Shown piece after piece: positions 1-15,903 of a stretch of 64,000 bases of DNA. Under the pieces are notes generated by a model, which saw nothing but the letters and a program-made list of their open reading frames with translations, made no database searches and was not told the origin of the DNA. Where the stretch lies: assembly GCF_003367315.1 (NCBI RefSeq), contig NZ_CP031415.1, positions 2,974,001-3,038,000 on the forward strand, written 5' to 3'. The position numbers and the translations under genes are program-made. The stretch comes from Saccharospirillum mangrovi. Lineage in GTDB: Bacteria > Pseudomonadota > Gammaproteobacteria > Pseudomonadales > Natronospirillaceae. Each line of letters starts with the position of its first letter. Within the stretch, counting starts at the first letter, position 1.

Positions 1-1
1 C

Positions 2-2800
2 GGCGCAACCGAAGCCACCCAAGTGCCCAACGTGCGCGCTACACAACAGGAATTGTTCAATGGTCTGGTGGCGCAACCGACGTCTGGTTGGCCGTCATTG
101 AACAGCGACGCACTCGGTTTTGTCGGCAAAACTTTCGGCGCGTTATTGCCGCCCGGCTTCTATTACAAGACGTTTATGTTTCCGCGTTTTGGCTGGAAGC
201 TGTACGAAAAATACATTCGCAAAGCCGCCGGTTTTGGCCGCTCGCCGCGTGAAAACGACGTCGATACTTATGACCATTTAAACCAACATGCCGATGTCTT
301 AATCGTCGGTGCCGGCCCGGCCGGTTTGGCCGCCGCGCTGTCGGCCGCGCGTTCCGGCGCGCGCGTTATTCTGGCCGACGAACAGGCGGAAATGGGCGGC
401 GAACTGCTGCACAGCCGCGACCTTTTAGACGGCAAACCGGCCGCCGACTGGGTTGCGCAAACGCTCACTGAACTGCGCACATACGACAACGTTCTGCTGT
501 TACCACGCGCCACCGTGAACGGCTATCACGACCATAATTTCCTCACCATTCACGAACGCCGCACCGACCATTTAGCCGATCACGCACCGGAAAAAATGAG
601 CCGTCAGCGTCTGCATCGGGTACGGGCGCGTCAGGTGATTTTGGCAACCGGCGCACACGAACGCCCGTTGGTGTTTGGCAACAACGACTTACCCGGCTGC
701 ATGTTGGCGTCGGCGGTCTCGACTTACGTCAATCGTTACGCCGTAGCGCCCGGTAACAAGCTGGTGCTGATGACCTCGAACGACTACGCCTATCGCACCG
801 CCTTCGACTGGCAAGACGCCGGCCGCGAAGTGGTCGCCATAGTCGACAGCCGCATCGGCGTGAACGGTCGCTATCAAAACGAAGCCGAGCGCCGTGGCAT
901 TGCGTTATTGCTCGGCCAAGGCGTGATTGAAGCACGTGGCAGCAAACACGTAACCGGCGCCGTCGTCGCACCGCTGAACGCCGATGGCTCCGCCGTCACC
1001 GGCGCCAGTAACACACTCAGCTGTGACTTGATTGCCTCGTCCGGCGGTTGGAGCCCGGTGGTGCATTTATCGGCACATACTGGAGCGCGCCCGGTTTGGA
1101 ACGACGACATCCTCGGTTTCGTGCCCGGCCAGACCGTGCAACAGATGAAAACCGCCGGCGCCGTTCAAGGCCATTTCAATCTCGATGCCTGTCTGCGCGA
1201 TGGTTCCGAACAAGGCGCCGAAGCCGCCAAACTGGCCGGCTTTGACACCCAACCAGCCACCACACCCAAGACCGATGTCTGGCCCGAACTCAACGCCATG
1301 GCGCTGTACTGCATTCCACACCAGCAACCAAACAGCCGCGCACCGAAACAATTTGTCGATTTGCAAAACGACGTCACCGCCGCCGCCATCGAACTGGCGA
1401 CGCGTGAAGGTTTTGAATCCATCGAACACGTGAAGCGTTATACCGCCATGGGTTTTGGCACCGACCAGGGCAAACTCGGCAACATCAACGGCATGGCGAT
1501 TGCTGCCAAAGCGCTCGGTCAAAGCATTCCCGACACCGGCACGACGATCTTCCGACCCAACTACACGCCGGTCACTTTTGGTGCCGTAGTCGGTCGTCAT
1601 TGCGGCGATCTGTTCGAGCCGGAGCGTTACACCGCCATGCACGATTGGCACGTACAAAACGGCGCAAAATTCGAAAACGTCGGTCAATGGAAACGCCCCT
1701 GGTATTACCCCAAAACCGGCGAAACCATGCAGCAGGCGCTCGACCGCGAATGCATCGCCACGCGTGAAAGCGTCGGCATTCTCGATGCGTCCACGCTCGG
1801 CAAAATCGACATTCAGGGCAAAGACGCACGCGAATTTCTCGGCCGTATTTATACCAACGCCTGGGCCAAACTCGGCGTCGGCAAATGCCGTTACGGTTTG
1901 ATGTGCCACGAAGACGGCATGGTATTCGACGACGGTGTGACCTCCTGCCTCGGCGAAAATCACTTCCTGATGACCACCACCACCGGCGGTGCCGCCGGCG
2001 TTTTGGAATGGCTGGAGTTGTATCACCAGACCGAGTGGCCGGAGCTGGAGGTGTACATGAACACCGTCACCGACCACTGGGCCACCATGACCATCGCCGG
2101 ACCGAACGCACGAAAATTGTTGGCCGAACTGACCGACGACATCGACCTGGATAAAGACAGCTTCAAGTTTATGGACTGGCGCCAAGGCACCGTTGCTGGC
2201 GTACCGGCGCGAGTGTTCCGCATTTCCTTTACCGGAGAGTTGTCGTACGAAATCAACGTCCAGGCCAACTACGGTTTGCACGTTTGGGAGCAATTATTCG
2301 CCCACGGCGAAAAATACAATCTCACGCCTTACGGCACTGAAACCATGCACATTCTGCGTGCCGAAAAAGGCTTCATTATTGCCGGCCAAGACACCGATGG
2401 TTCAGTGCATCCATACGATCTGAATCACGCCTGGGCGGTGAAAGAAGACAAGCCGTTCAGCTTTATCGGCAAGCGCGGTATGAAGCGTGCCGACTGCGTG
2501 CGCGAAGGTCGCAAGCAATTGGTCGGCCTGAAAACCAAAGATCCGAAAGTGGTGCTGCCCGAAGGTGCGCAAGCGGTGAACGACCCGAAACAGCCGTTAC
2601 CGATGGCGATGCTCGGTCACGTCACCTCCAGTTATTACAGCGCCAATCTGGGCCGCTCCATTGCCATGGGGTTGATCAAAGATGGTCTGAACCGCACCGG
2701 CGACAGCGTCTATTACCCCTTGGCTGATGGCCGTGTCGTAGAAGCGGAAATTTGCAGCACCCAGTTCTTCGATCCAAAAGGAGATCGCCAGAATGTCTGA
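2..2800 (+). CDS. soxA: Sarcosine oxidase alpha subunit (5' truncated by window edge)
   Basis: Large subunit of heterotetrameric sarcosine oxidase, which demethylates sarcosine to glycine, passing the methyl group to tetrahydrofolate and making H2O2. The frame is open from the first bases, and a GTG at 23 is not a convincing start because the sequence before it continues the family pattern; full-length proteins are about 1000 residues, so roughly 70-80 N-terminal residues lie outside. A Rossmann dinucleotide-binding motif GAGPAG is encoded near 310-330. The last third, from about 1640, is an aminomethyltransferase (GcvT-like) domain. The last 8 bases overlap soxG, whose ribosome site (AAAGGAG, about 2777) lies inside this gene. 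Identification is strong; only the missing N-terminus is uncertain. Confidence 0.95.
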   Translation, partial: GATEATQVPNVRATQQELFNGLVAQPTSGWPSLNSDALGFVGKTFGALLPPGFYYKTFMFPRFGWKLYEKYIRKAAGFGRSPRENDVDTYDHLNQHADVLIVGAGPAGLAAALSAARSGARVILADEQAEMGGELLHSRDLLDGKPAADWVAQTLTELRTYDNVLLLPRATVNGYHDHNFLTIHERRTDHLADHAPEKMSRQRLHRVRARQVILATGAHERPLVFGNNDLPGCMLASAVSTYVNRYAVAPGNKLVLMTSNDYAYRTAFDWQDAGREVVAIVDSRIGVNGRYQNEAERRGIALLLGQGVIEARGSKHVTGAVVAPLNADGSAVTGASNTLSCDLIASSGGWSPVVHLSAHTGARPVWNDDILGFVPGQTVQQMKTAGAVQGHFNLDACLRDGSEQGAEAAKLAGFDTQPATTPKTDVWPELNAMALYCIPHQQPNSRAPKQFVDLQNDVTAAAIELATREGFESIEHVKRYTAMGFGTDQGKLGNINGMAIAAKALGQSIPDTGTTIFRPNYTPVTFGAVVGRHCGDLFEPERYTAMHDWHVQNGAKFENVGQWKRPWYYPKTGETMQQALDRECIATRESVGILDASTLGKIDIQGKDAREFLGRIYTNAWAKLGVGKCRYGLMCHEDGMVFDDGVTSCLGENHFLMTTTTGGAAGVLEWLELYHQTEWPELEVYMNTVTDHWATMTIAGPNARKLLAELTDDIDLDKDSFKFMDWRQGTVAGVPARVFRISFTGELSYEINVQANYGLHVWEQLFAHGEKYNLTPYGTETMHILRAEKGFIIAGQDTDGSVHPYDLNHAWAVKEDKPFSFIGKRGMKRADCVREGRKQLVGLKTKDPKVVLPEGAQAVNDPKQPLPMAMLGHVTSSYYSANLGRSIAMGLIKDGLNRTGDSVYYPLADGRVVEAEICSTQFFDPKGDRQNV

Positions 2801-3407
2801 CAGCTTGATTGCGGTGATGGATCAACGGCCCAGCGTCGAAGTGCCCACTCGCAGCCCGCTCTATTTGCGTGGCGACGCCAACGGACACGGCCTGTCCATT
2901 CGTGAAAACGCCCTGGCCGCCCAACTGGTGATTCGCGGCAAGGCCAACGATCCCAGCTTTGCCCAAGGCGTGCAGACCGCCACCGGTCTCGCCCTGCCCG
3001 GCACCTTACACAGCAACGCCAACGACGACTGGCGATTGCGCTGGCTAACGCCCGACGAATGGTTGCTGACCGGCCCGGCCGATGCGGCGTTCAGCATGGA
3101 AGCCAAATTACGCGAACAACTGAGCGGTCACTACGCGGTGATCAACGTCAGTGGCGGCCAGACCTTGCTGCAACTGTCTGGCGCTAACGCCAAAACAGTG
3201 CTGATGAAAAGTTGCCCCTACGATGTGCATGACCGAAACTTCCCGGTCGGCAAAGTGGTCTCCACCGTCTTTGCCAAATCGCAGGCGACGCTGTGTCGTC
3301 TTGGCGACGACACTTGGGAATTGGTTATCCGGCGCAGTTTCGCCGATTACATCTGGCGTTGGTTGCTCGACGCCGGTGCTGAATTTGGCTTAAGCGAGCA
3401 GGCATGA
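2793..3407 (+). CDS. soxG: Sarcosine oxidase gamma subunit
   Basis: Small 204-residue subunit of heterotetrameric sarcosine oxidase, assembling with alpha, beta and delta subunits in the cytoplasm. It resembles part of the GcvT fold and is recognised by length, by position directly after soxA, and by regions such as the WLLTGP and HYAVINVSGG stretches in its middle. The ATG lies 8 bases inside soxA with AAAGGAG about 10 bases upstream, so translation is probably coupled. Its end overlaps the next gene as ATGA. soxB and soxD would lie upstream, outside the window. Confidence 0.92.
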   Translation: MSDSLIAVMDQRPSVEVPTRSPLYLRGDANGHGLSIRENALAAQLVIRGKANDPSFAQGVQTATGLALPGTLHSNANDDWRLRWLTPDEWLLTGPADAAFSMEAKLREQLSGHYAVINVSGGQTLLQLSGANAKTVLMKSCPYDVHDRNFPVGKVVSTVFAKSQATLCRLGDDTWELVIRRSFADYIWRWLLDAGAEFGLSEQA

Positions 3408-4270
3408 ACAGCAAGGAAAAACTCTGGATATTAACCGCCCAGTGCCCCAGCCGTTTGGGTACAGTGGATGTGGTCACCCGCAGCCTGGCGGAAACCGAAA
3501 ACTACGTGGTAGCGATGAATTCGTTCGACGATCGCGCCACCAACAGTTTCAGCATTCGCGTTGAGTTCCGGCCGCAAAATGGCGATGCCTCGCTGCAAAA
3601 ACTGCGCGAAATTTTTACCGAACGCGCCGCCGGTTTTAATATGGACTGGCAAATAACCGAACCGGAACATCGCACCCGCGTGGCGATTCTGGTATCGAAA
3701 TACGACCACTGCCTGAACGACTTACTGTACCGCTATCGCACTGGCGAACTGGCCATCGAAATTCCACTGATCATTTCCAACCACCCGGACCTGCAACACC
3801 TGGCCGACTGGCACGGCATCCCCTATCACCATCTGCCAATCACGCCCGACACCAAAGCCGAACAGGAAGCGCAAATCTGGAAACTCATCACCGACGCGAA
3901 TTGCGAGCTGGTGGTACTGGCGCGCTACATGCAAGTGCTGTCGCCGGAGATGTCGGCCAAACTCGATGGCTGGGCGATCAACATTCACCACTCCTTATTG
4001 CCCGGCTTCAAAGGTGCCAAACCCTATCACCAGGCCTGGGCCAAAGGCGTCAAACTGGTCGGTGCCACGGCGCATTATGTGAATGATGATCTGGATGAAG
4101 GGCCAATCATTACTCAGGGTGTGCAAGCGGTCGACCACAGCCACTACCCGGAAGAGCTGGTTGCCAGGGGACAGGATATTGAAAGCCAGACACTCGCCAA
4201 GGCGGTGCGTTATCACATCGAGAAACGGGTGTTTTTGACTGGGAATCGGACGGTGGTGTTTCCGGATTAA
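3404..4270 (+). CDS. purU: Formyltetrahydrofolate deformylase
   Basis: Hydrolyses 10-formyltetrahydrofolate to formate and tetrahydrofolate. The 288-residue protein has an N-terminal ACT-like domain (about residues 5-85, beginning ILTAQCPSRLGTVDVVTR) and a formyl-transferase domain. The catalytic asparagine and histidine are in INIHHSLLPGFKGAKPY and the aspartate in the later DLDEGPIITQ stretch. It overlaps soxG by ATGA, so it belongs to the sarcosine operon. There it probably recycles folate loaded with one-carbon units by sarcosine and dimethylglycine oxidation; that role is inferred from context. The match to the family is full length and nothing is missing. Confidence 0.94.
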   Translation: MNSKEKLWILTAQCPSRLGTVDVVTRSLAETENYVVAMNSFDDRATNSFSIRVEFRPQNGDASLQKLREIFTERAAGFNMDWQITEPEHRTRVAILVSKYDHCLNDLLYRYRTGELAIEIPLIISNHPDLQHLADWHGIPYHHLPITPDTKAEQEAQIWKLITDANCELVVLARYMQVLSPEMSAKLDGWAINIHHSLLPGFKGAKPYHQAWAKGVKLVGATAHYVNDDLDEGPIITQGVQAVDHSHYPEELVARGQDIESQTLAKAVRYHIEKRVFLTGNRTVVFPD

Positions 4271-4272
4271 AA

Positions 4273-4299
4273 AAACTGCCACTGAAATCGTGGCAGTTT
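4273..4299 (-). terminator. Intrinsic terminator between convergent genes
   Basis: A perfect 10-bp stem (AAACTGCCAC / GTGGCAGTTT) with a 7-base loop. On the minus strand it is followed by a run of T, so it best fits termination of the small lipoprotein gene. On the plus strand the T run is poor but it may also slow transcription leaving purU. Confidence 0.75.
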
Positions 4300-4351
4300 G
4301 TGTGGTTTCTACAGAAGCTACTCGGTTCAATATTCTGAATAACACTGAACG

Positions 4352-4654
4352 CTATTCACCCACCACAATGGTGCAATACTGCCCGTAAAAATGCAGTACA
4401 TTAGTGGTCTTGTGCTCTATGTAAGCGATCCTCGAAATTCCGCCGTCTCGTTTTGCCGCAGTGATGGATGCATCACCGGTTGCTACTAGGCCCAAAATAC
4501 TTTGCGCACAAGCTTCACCGGTTCGGCTGTCGGCTACGTCGCTGTCGCCAATCGCCCCATCCCATTTCGTAACGTTAACGGCACCAATAACCGGTGATAT
4601 AGCACAACCGGTCAGAACGAATACGAAAAGCGTAATTAATACAATTCCTTTCAT
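4352..4654 (-). CDS. Small TRL-like family lipoprotein
   Basis: A 100-residue exported protein. The N-terminus is a lipoprotein signal peptide with lipobox LTGC (cysteine 17), so it should be anchored to a membrane by a lipid. The rest resembles the TRL-like family: a conserved SILGLVATGDASI stretch near the middle, then AAKRDGGISRI and a C-terminal TIVVGE. A GAGGG ribosome site sits 8 bases before the ATG. It stands alone between purU (convergent) and hemE (same strand), with its own terminator. The molecular function of TRL-like proteins is not known to me, and no partner is evident here. Confidence 0.8.
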   Translation of the reverse strand: MKGIVLITLFVFVLTGCAISPVIGAVNVTKWDGAIGDSDVADSRTGEACAQSILGLVATGDASITAAKRDGGISRIAYIEHKTTNVLHFYGQYCTIVVGE

Positions 4655-4745
4655 ACTAACGCCCTCTCAGTTAGTTGATCGGGCTTAACGACGCCCGCGC
4701 ATTCAATGTGACAGAGGGCGTGTCGCAGGGTCAATCATCAAACAC

Positions 4746-5810
4746 TTATCGATGATACTTCGGACTCAACTCCACCACCGCCTCAACAAAAGCCCCGGCA
4801 TGTTCCGGATCAATCTGCGGGTGAATGCCGTGGCCGAGGTTGAAGACGTGGCCGCTGCCTTTGCCGAATTCGGCGAGGACGCGTTCGACTTCGTCACGAA
4901 TGCGGTCGGGCGATGAATAGAGTACGGCAGGATCCAGGTTGCCTTGCAGTGCCACTCGGTCGCCGACGCGTTGGCGGGCGTTGTCGAGCGGTGTGGTCCA
5001 GTCCAGACCGAGTGCGTCGGCACCGCTGTCGGCCATGCGTTCCAGCCATTGGCCGCCGCCTTTGGTGAACAGAATCACCGGCACTTTGTTGCCTTGGTGG
5101 CTGCGTTTTAGACCGGCGACAACCCGACTCATGTAGGCGAGTGAAAACGTCTGATAGGCGTCATGCGCCAGCGCGCCGCCCCAGGTATCAAAAATCTGCA
5201 CGGCCTGAGCGCCAGCTTCGATCTGGGCGTTCAGGTAGTCGGTGACGGCATCGGCCAATCGGCTGAGCAGCGCGTGCAAGACGTCCGGTTGGTCGTAAAG
5301 CATGCCTTTGGCGTGACGGAAATCTTTCGAACTGCCGCCTTCAATCATGTAAGTCGCCAGTGTCCAGGGACTGCCGGAAAAACCGATCAGCGGCACCTGG
5401 CCGTTGAGTGCGGCGCGGATGGTGCTGACCGCTTTCATCACGTAACCCAGGTCGGTTTCCATCGACGGGGTTTTCAGTGTTTCGACGTCGGCCATGGAGC
5501 GCACGGTGCGTTCAAAACGCGGGCCTTCGCCGGTTTCGAAATACAGGCCCAGGCCCATGGCGTCGGGCACGGTGAGGATGTCGGAGAACAGAATAGCGGC
5601 GTCGAGCGGGTAACGGCGCAGCGGTTGCAGCGTGACTTCGCAGGCCAGTTCCGCGTTCTTGCACAGGCTCATAAAGTCGCCGGCCTGGGCGCGGGTGTCG
5701 CGGTATTCCGGCAGATAACGGCCCGCCTGGCGCATCATCCATACCGGCGTGCGGTCGACAGATTCGCGCAATAAAGCCCGTAAAAAGCGGTCGTTGGTCA
5801 GCTCAGCCAC
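4746..5810 (-). CDS. hemE: Uroporphyrinogen decarboxylase
   Basis: Removes four carboxyl groups from uroporphyrinogen III to give coproporphyrinogen III in haem synthesis. The signature [14 protein letters not shown] lies near the N-terminus and the [17 protein letters not shown] stretch in the middle. I chose the GTG at 5810 because AGGGGA lies 6 bases upstream and it gives 354 residues, the length of the E. coli enzyme. A longer frame from a TTG at 5828 would add six unneeded residues. The gene is divergent from acpH across about 100 bases. Its place next to gltD matches the Pseudomonas order. Confidence 0.95.
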   Translation of the reverse strand: MAELTNDRFLRALLRESVDRTPVWMMRQAGRYLPEYRDTRAQAGDFMSLCKNAELACEVTLQPLRRYPLDAAILFSDILTVPDAMGLGLYFETGEGPRFERTVRSMADVETLKTPSMETDLGYVMKAVSTIRAALNGQVPLIGFSGSPWTLATYMIEGGSSKDFRHAKGMLYDQPDVLHALLSRLADAVTDYLNAQIEAGAQAVQIFDTWGGALAHDAYQTFSLAYMSRVVAGLKRSHQGNKVPVILFTKGGGQWLERMADSGADALGLDWTTPLDNARQRVGDRVALQGNLDPAVLYSSPDRIRDEVERVLAEFGKGSGHVFNLGHGIHPQIDPEHAGAFVEAVVELSPKYHR

Positions 5811-5914
5811 AGTCAGTCCCCTATTCAAAGTGCGCGCATTATACGCACCGATGGCCGCACTGACGAATGCCGGGGGCGTGATAGACTGACGCCAATTAAG
5901 ACGTAGGAGCGGCG

Positions 5915-6508
5915 GTGAACTTTCTCGGCCATTGGTTATTTTCCGATCCGGATGCGGATTCGTTGTTGGGCAGTCTCTGGCCCGATTTTGCGTTGCGACC
6001 CGACCCTAACGCTGTTTCGCCCCTGTTTATTCAGCACTTCGACCGCCACCAATGGCTCGACCGCACCACCGATGCCAGCCCGGAACTGGAACCGCTGCGG
6101 CAGCGGTTGCGCCCCAAATTGCGCAAGACCACGCCCATCGTCATCGATATGTTGCTCGATCATCATCTGGCGTTGCATTGGTCGCGCTATCACCCGCAAG
6201 CGCTCGATGCCTTTACCCAACAACGCTACCGCGAGACGCATCGCTTTAACGCCCTGCCGTTACCGGAGCGTCTGCAACGCACGCTGCATTGGTTGATTGA
6301 GGACGATTGGTTGGGCGGTTACCGACGGCCAGAAAATGTTGTCCGCGCGCTCGGCGGTTTATCGCGTCGGTTAAAGTTTGCCGATGAGATGGAAGCGCAG
6401 GGCTTTTGGGCGATTGCGCAGTTGCAGTTGGAAGAGGTCGCCGTGGCGGCGTTTTTGCGCCGGGTAATGACTGAGGTAGGGGGAAATCCCGGCTCAAGGC
6501 CGGGATGA
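5915..6508 (+). CDS. acpH: Acyl carrier protein phosphodiesterase family protein
   Basis: A 197-residue member of the AcpH family (HD-like phosphodiesterases), which removes the 4'-phosphopantetheine arm from acyl carrier protein. The family start [10 protein letters not shown], an internal LLGSLWPDF, and [12 protein letters not shown] followed by [14 protein letters not shown] give the conserved His/Asp residues. The start is GTG with TAGGAG 7 bases upstream. The last nine residues and the stop codon are encoded by a REP-like hairpin (6486-6510), so the C-terminus is probably not native to the family. Physiological activity cannot be told from sequence. Confidence 0.85.
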   Translation: MNFLGHWLFSDPDADSLLGSLWPDFALRPDPNAVSPLFIQHFDRHQWLDRTTDASPELEPLRQRLRPKLRKTTPIVIDMLLDHHLALHWSRYHPQALDAFTQQRYRETHRFNALPLPERLQRTLHWLIEDDWLGGYRRPENVVRALGGLSRRLKFADEMEAQGFWAIAQLQLEEVAVAAFLRRVMTEVGGNPGSRPG

Positions 6509-6510
6509 CG
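6486..6510 (+). repeat. REP-like hairpin overlapping the acpH stop codon
   Basis: Perfect inverted repeat ATCCCGGC / GCCGGGAT with a 5-base loop, followed by GACG. The same head and tail occur in both hairpins at 32308-32429. The acpH TGA stop (6506-6508) is made from the GATGACG tail. This suggests insertion into the 3' end of acpH. Confidence 0.65.
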
Positions 6511-6541
6511 GCGCGTTGTACACGCGCCCAAAAGACACCGC

Positions 6542-12441
<5,900 letters not shown>

Positions 12442-12663
12442 TGTAATAGTGCCTTGCTGAGCCGGTAGCCGAGCGCGCCCTGGCCGTTTTCACGGGGGCG
12501 TTGGAACGCGCAAAGGGAACCGGGGGTTGAACGGCCGGGTACAGAAAAATCCCGGCACCCCTACTGAAGGTTTGGCATTGAGTCTATTCAGTGACGAACG
12601 TCACACAAACTATAACGGTATATTAGGCGGTTGAATTATCGGATTGCCCAATTCTGGCTCACG

Positions 12664-14115
12664 TCAGTTGTTACGCAAACTGGCAAAAGTCCGCGCCCAA
12701 GGCTCCTGATCGCGGAAGCGGGCGGGCAGATTGGCAATGTCAGCGCGGGCCGCCGACGGGCCGGAATAGCGACCATGAATCAGCACATACCAGGGGCGAC
12801 CCTGATAGCTGGACGTGACGATGTCGTAACGCTCCTGATTCGGCAGTTCCGCCAGAATGGATTCGACCGACGCCCGGTTGCGCACCCCAACCAATTGCAG
12901 GGTGTATTCGTTGTCGGCCGCATTCGCCATCAGACCAGATCCTTGGCTGGGCGCGGCAGTCGCTGGTTGCGGCGCCGGAGCGCTGGGCGTTGGCGTGGTT
13001 GCCGGCGTTGCGGTTTGGGTTGATGCCTGAGCGGCCGGTTGTGGACTCGGTGCCGGCTGGCTGGGCTGAGTTGTGGCAGCGGCAGTTTCAGCCTGGTCGG
13101 CAGCTTCTGCTTCCGCCGCAGCGGCCTCTTCACGGCGCGCTTCAACGCGTGCTACCGCTTCGGCCAGACGTTGCTGTACTTCGGATTCGATGGCCTGCGA
13201 ATCGGTTGGCTCCGGTAACGCCAATTCAGCGACCGGCTCCTCAACGTCGGGTTCACCGCCCTGATTGGAATACAGCACCGTCAGCACAATCAGCGTCACC
13301 ACACCGGCACCGGCGAGCACGTGCGTCAACGGGAAACCTTGTTTGCGTTCGGTGGTTTTAAAGGTTCCAGCGATCAGGTAATCGCGCACCACCTGATTCA
13401 ATTCACCCGGCATGCCGCCGGCCATATCGTTCAAACGGGCAATGTCGCTGTCTTTGATCGGTACGCCATTAGCCTGGCCGGAACCAGCGAAGCGGTCGTT
13501 TAAATAGGCGGCGGCTTCGGCGGCGGTGAATGGCTCCAGCACCAGGCTGTACCAATGGTCGTCGTTGTCCGATTGGGCAATGGCGGTGGCTGAACTGGCG
13601 AGCCAGAGCTGACGCAAGCGGATGTCGGTGCGCGGTGCCAGCGTTCGCATCGACTGCAACCAGGTTTGGACGTCCGGCGATAGCAGATCGGCGTTCTGCA
13701 CCACCAACAGGAAATTTTCGCCGTCGTTGCTGCGCTGGGCGGTGGCGTCGGCCATGTTGCGATACAGACTGGCGGTGTCGCCGTCGGTTTTCAGGCCCAG
13801 ACCCAATTGGCCGATCAGTTCGCGACTGGCGCTGTCGAGCCGATCAATATCGCCGCCATCAATCCAAGCAACGCGCCATTCATCGTCCAGTAGACGAATC
13901 ACCTGATGTGCGATGGCCTGTTTGCCGCCTCCGGTGGGCGCCATCAACAAACAATCCTGGGGGCTGAAACTCAACAGATGACGCAGATGTTCGGCCACTT
14001 CCAAACGCTCGCCGGCGCCACTGAAAACTGTCGCGTCCGCCTGATCGCCGAAGGGATCCTGGAACAGGCCGTAGTAATCGAGCATGCGTTGGGTCTGGTC
14101 GGTAAAGTCTTGCAT
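12664..14115 (-). CDS. DamX-like SPOR-domain protein with AAA-type N-terminus
   Basis: A 483-residue inner-membrane protein of the DamX/GspA kind. It has an N-terminal ATPase-like region (about residues 10-240), one transmembrane helix (about 257-283), an Ala/Pro/Gln-rich linker (about 310-395) and a C-terminal SPOR domain (about 400-480) that in this family binds denuded peptidoglycan at the division site. The P-loop reads APTGGGKQ (K65): the usual Ser/Thr after Lys is Gln, so nucleotide hydrolysis is doubtful. It follows aroK-aroB as damX does in E. coli, but dam is absent and gltB follows, the Pseudomonas arrangement. Confidence 0.85.
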   Translation of the reverse strand: MQDFTDQTQRMLDYYGLFQDPFGDQADATVFSGAGERLEVAEHLRHLLSFSPQDCLLMAPTGGGKQAIAHQVIRLLDDEWRVAWIDGGDIDRLDSASRELIGQLGLGLKTDGDTASLYRNMADATAQRSNDGENFLLVVQNADLLSPDVQTWLQSMRTLAPRTDIRLRQLWLASSATAIAQSDNDDHWYSLVLEPFTAAEAAAYLNDRFAGSGQANGVPIKDSDIARLNDMAGGMPGELNQVVRDYLIAGTFKTTERKQGFPLTHVLAGAGVVTLIVLTVLYSNQGGEPDVEEPVAELALPEPTDSQAIESEVQQRLAEAVARVEARREEAAAAEAEAADQAETAAATTQPSQPAPSPQPAAQASTQTATPATTPTPSAPAPQPATAAPSQGSGLMANAADNEYTLQLVGVRNRASVESILAELPNQERYDIVTSSYQGRPWYVLIHGRYSGPSAARADIANLPARFRDQEPWARTFASLRNN

Positions 14116-14211
14116 CGCGTCAACCTGGGCGAGGGGGTTTCATTTAACTCAGTCAATTCTGGCCTGTCCAGCTTCGGCCGTGCTGGGCCAAGCCGTCAAG
14201 GCCAGACGGCA

Positions 14212-15291
14212 TCAAGGCTGCGCCGCCAAACAGGCTTGCAGTTGCTGCGGATCGAAATCCGCCGTCACCACAGCTTTGCCCAAGGCGTGCAACAGCACCA
14301 ATCGCAATTGGCCGGCCTCCACTTTTTTATCGCGCCCCATCTGATTCATAAAATCGTCCGGTGTCATGGTCGGCGGCGGCGTGATCGGTAATCGGGCGCG
14401 TTCAATCAAGGTGCGGGCGCGATTGAGCACCTGGTTATCAATCCAACCCAAACGCTGCGACAGATCGCACGCCATCACCATGCCGGTGCCCACAGCTTCG
14501 CCGTGCAACCAGGCGCCGTAACCTTGCTCGGCTTCGATGGCGTGACCAAAGGTATGGCCCAAATTCAATATCGCGCGGATGCCCTGTTCGGTTTCATCGG
14601 CCGCGACAATCTCGGCTTTTAACTGACACGAACGGGCAATGGCGTCGACCAGCGCTTCGGGCTGTTTTGCCAGCAAGTCGTCCATGCGCTGTTCCAGCCA
14701 GGCAAAAAATTCGGCGTCGTGAATCAGACCGTATTTGATGACTTCGGCTAAACCGGCTGAAAGTTCGCGTTCCGGCAAGGTGTTCAACACGGTTGGATCG
14801 ATCAACACGGCAATCGGTTGCTTGAACGCCCCGATCATGTTTTTGCCCAGCGGATGGTTGATGCCGGTTTTACCGCCGACCGATGAATCGACTTGCGACA
14901 ACAGCGTCGTCGGCACCTGCACAAAGTCGATGCCGCGCTGATAGGTTGCCGCAGCGTAGCCGGTCAAATCGCCGATCACGCCGCCGCCCAGTGCAATCAG
15001 CACCGCCTTGCGGGAAAAACGCCGCTCCAATAAAGCGTCGTAAATCAGCCCCAGGGTGGTGGCATTTTTGTGGGCTTCGCCGTCGGGCAATACCAACGTT
15101 TCGATGCGACGGTTGGGAGCGGCCAGCGCCGACACCACGCCGTCGAGATACAACGGCGCCACGGTTTCGTTGGTCACCACCATCACTTCTTTGTGCGCCA
15201 GCCAGCCTTGCCAGCTGGCGGCATTAGTTAGCAAATCGGCTTCGATAACGATGGGGTAAGAACGATCACCCAGATCCACAGTCAGTTGCAT
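14212..15291 (-). CDS. aroB: 3-dehydroquinate synthase
   Basis: Second enzyme of the shikimate pathway, an NAD- and metal-dependent enzyme converting DAHP to 3-dehydroquinate. The 359-residue length is typical. The [16 protein letters not shown] stretch (NAD binding), the [20 protein letters not shown] signature and the metal-ligand histidines in [12 protein letters not shown] and WLHGEAV are visible. Only 3 bases separate it from aroK, so the two are translated from one message within the pil-aro run. Confidence 0.97.
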   Translation of the reverse strand: MQLTVDLGDRSYPIVIEADLLTNAASWQGWLAHKEVMVVTNETVAPLYLDGVVSALAAPNRRIETLVLPDGEAHKNATTLGLIYDALLERRFSRKAVLIALGGGVIGDLTGYAAATYQRGIDFVQVPTTLLSQVDSSVGGKTGINHPLGKNMIGAFKQPIAVLIDPTVLNTLPERELSAGLAEVIKYGLIHDAEFFAWLEQRMDDLLAKQPEALVDAIARSCQLKAEIVAADETEQGIRAILNLGHTFGHAIEAEQGYGAWLHGEAVGTGMVMACDLSQRLGWIDNQVLNRARTLIERARLPITPPPTMTPDDFMNQMGRDKKVEAGQLRLVLLHALGKAVVTADFDPQQLQACLAAQP

Positions 15292-15294
15292 GAT

Positions 15295-15813
15295 TCAGCG
15301 CTTCAATTGCAGTTGTTTGATGATTTCACGCACCACCGCACGCGGCGATTGGCCGTTGGTGTCGATGGTCAAATGCGCGGTGGCTTCGTAAAACGGTCGG
15401 CGCTCGTCGGCCAGTCGCCGCAAGGTGCCTTCCGGATCGGGGCCGTTCAATAACGGCCGGTTTCGATCTTTGGCGGTACGCAGCAATTGTTGTTCGACCG
15501 AGGTTTTCAGATAGACAACCTGGCCGTTGTTTTTCAACAGTTCGCGATTTTCCGCTCGAATAATAGCACCGCCACCGGTCGCTATAACCTGCCTGCCTTC
15601 TTCGACCAATTCGGCCAACACGGCGGTTTCGCGATCCCGAAAACCGGCTTCGCCTTCCAAGTCAAAAATCCACGGAATATTGGCGCCAGAACGCGCTTCG
15701 ATTTCACGATCGGAATCGACAAAGTTGATGCCCAGGCGCGACGACAGTAATCGGCCAATGGTGCTTTTCCCCGATCCCATGGGACCGATCAGAATAATGG
15801 AGTCGCAATTCAT
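15295..15813 (-). CDS. aroK: Shikimate kinase
   Basis: Phosphorylates shikimate with ATP. The 172-residue protein has the P-loop GPMGSGKST (residues 10-18), the shikimate-contact DSDREIE stretch and the conserved ATGGGAI. It sits between pilQ and aroB as in most gammaproteobacteria. A 90-base gap separates it from pilQ, which could contain a separate start of transcription. Confidence 0.96.
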   Translation of the reverse strand: MNCDSIILIGPMGSGKSTIGRLLSSRLGINFVDSDREIEARSGANIPWIFDLEGEAGFRDRETAVLAELVEEGRQVIATGGGAIIRAENRELLKNNGQVVYLKTSVEQQLLRTAKDRNRPLLNGPDPEGTLRRLADERRPFYEATAHLTIDTNGQSPRAVVREIIKQLQLKR

Positions 15814-15903
15814 CGCGGCAGTTTATCACTGAGTCGCAGACAGGTAACGCGGTACTGCGCGGAGAATCCGACCGCTGAGAGGTGGGGTATTGAGGAAGGA
15901 GGA

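Noticed and set aside
1067-2293. 408-residue minus-strand frame inside soxA
   Set aside because: Antisense shadow; soxA is unambiguous.
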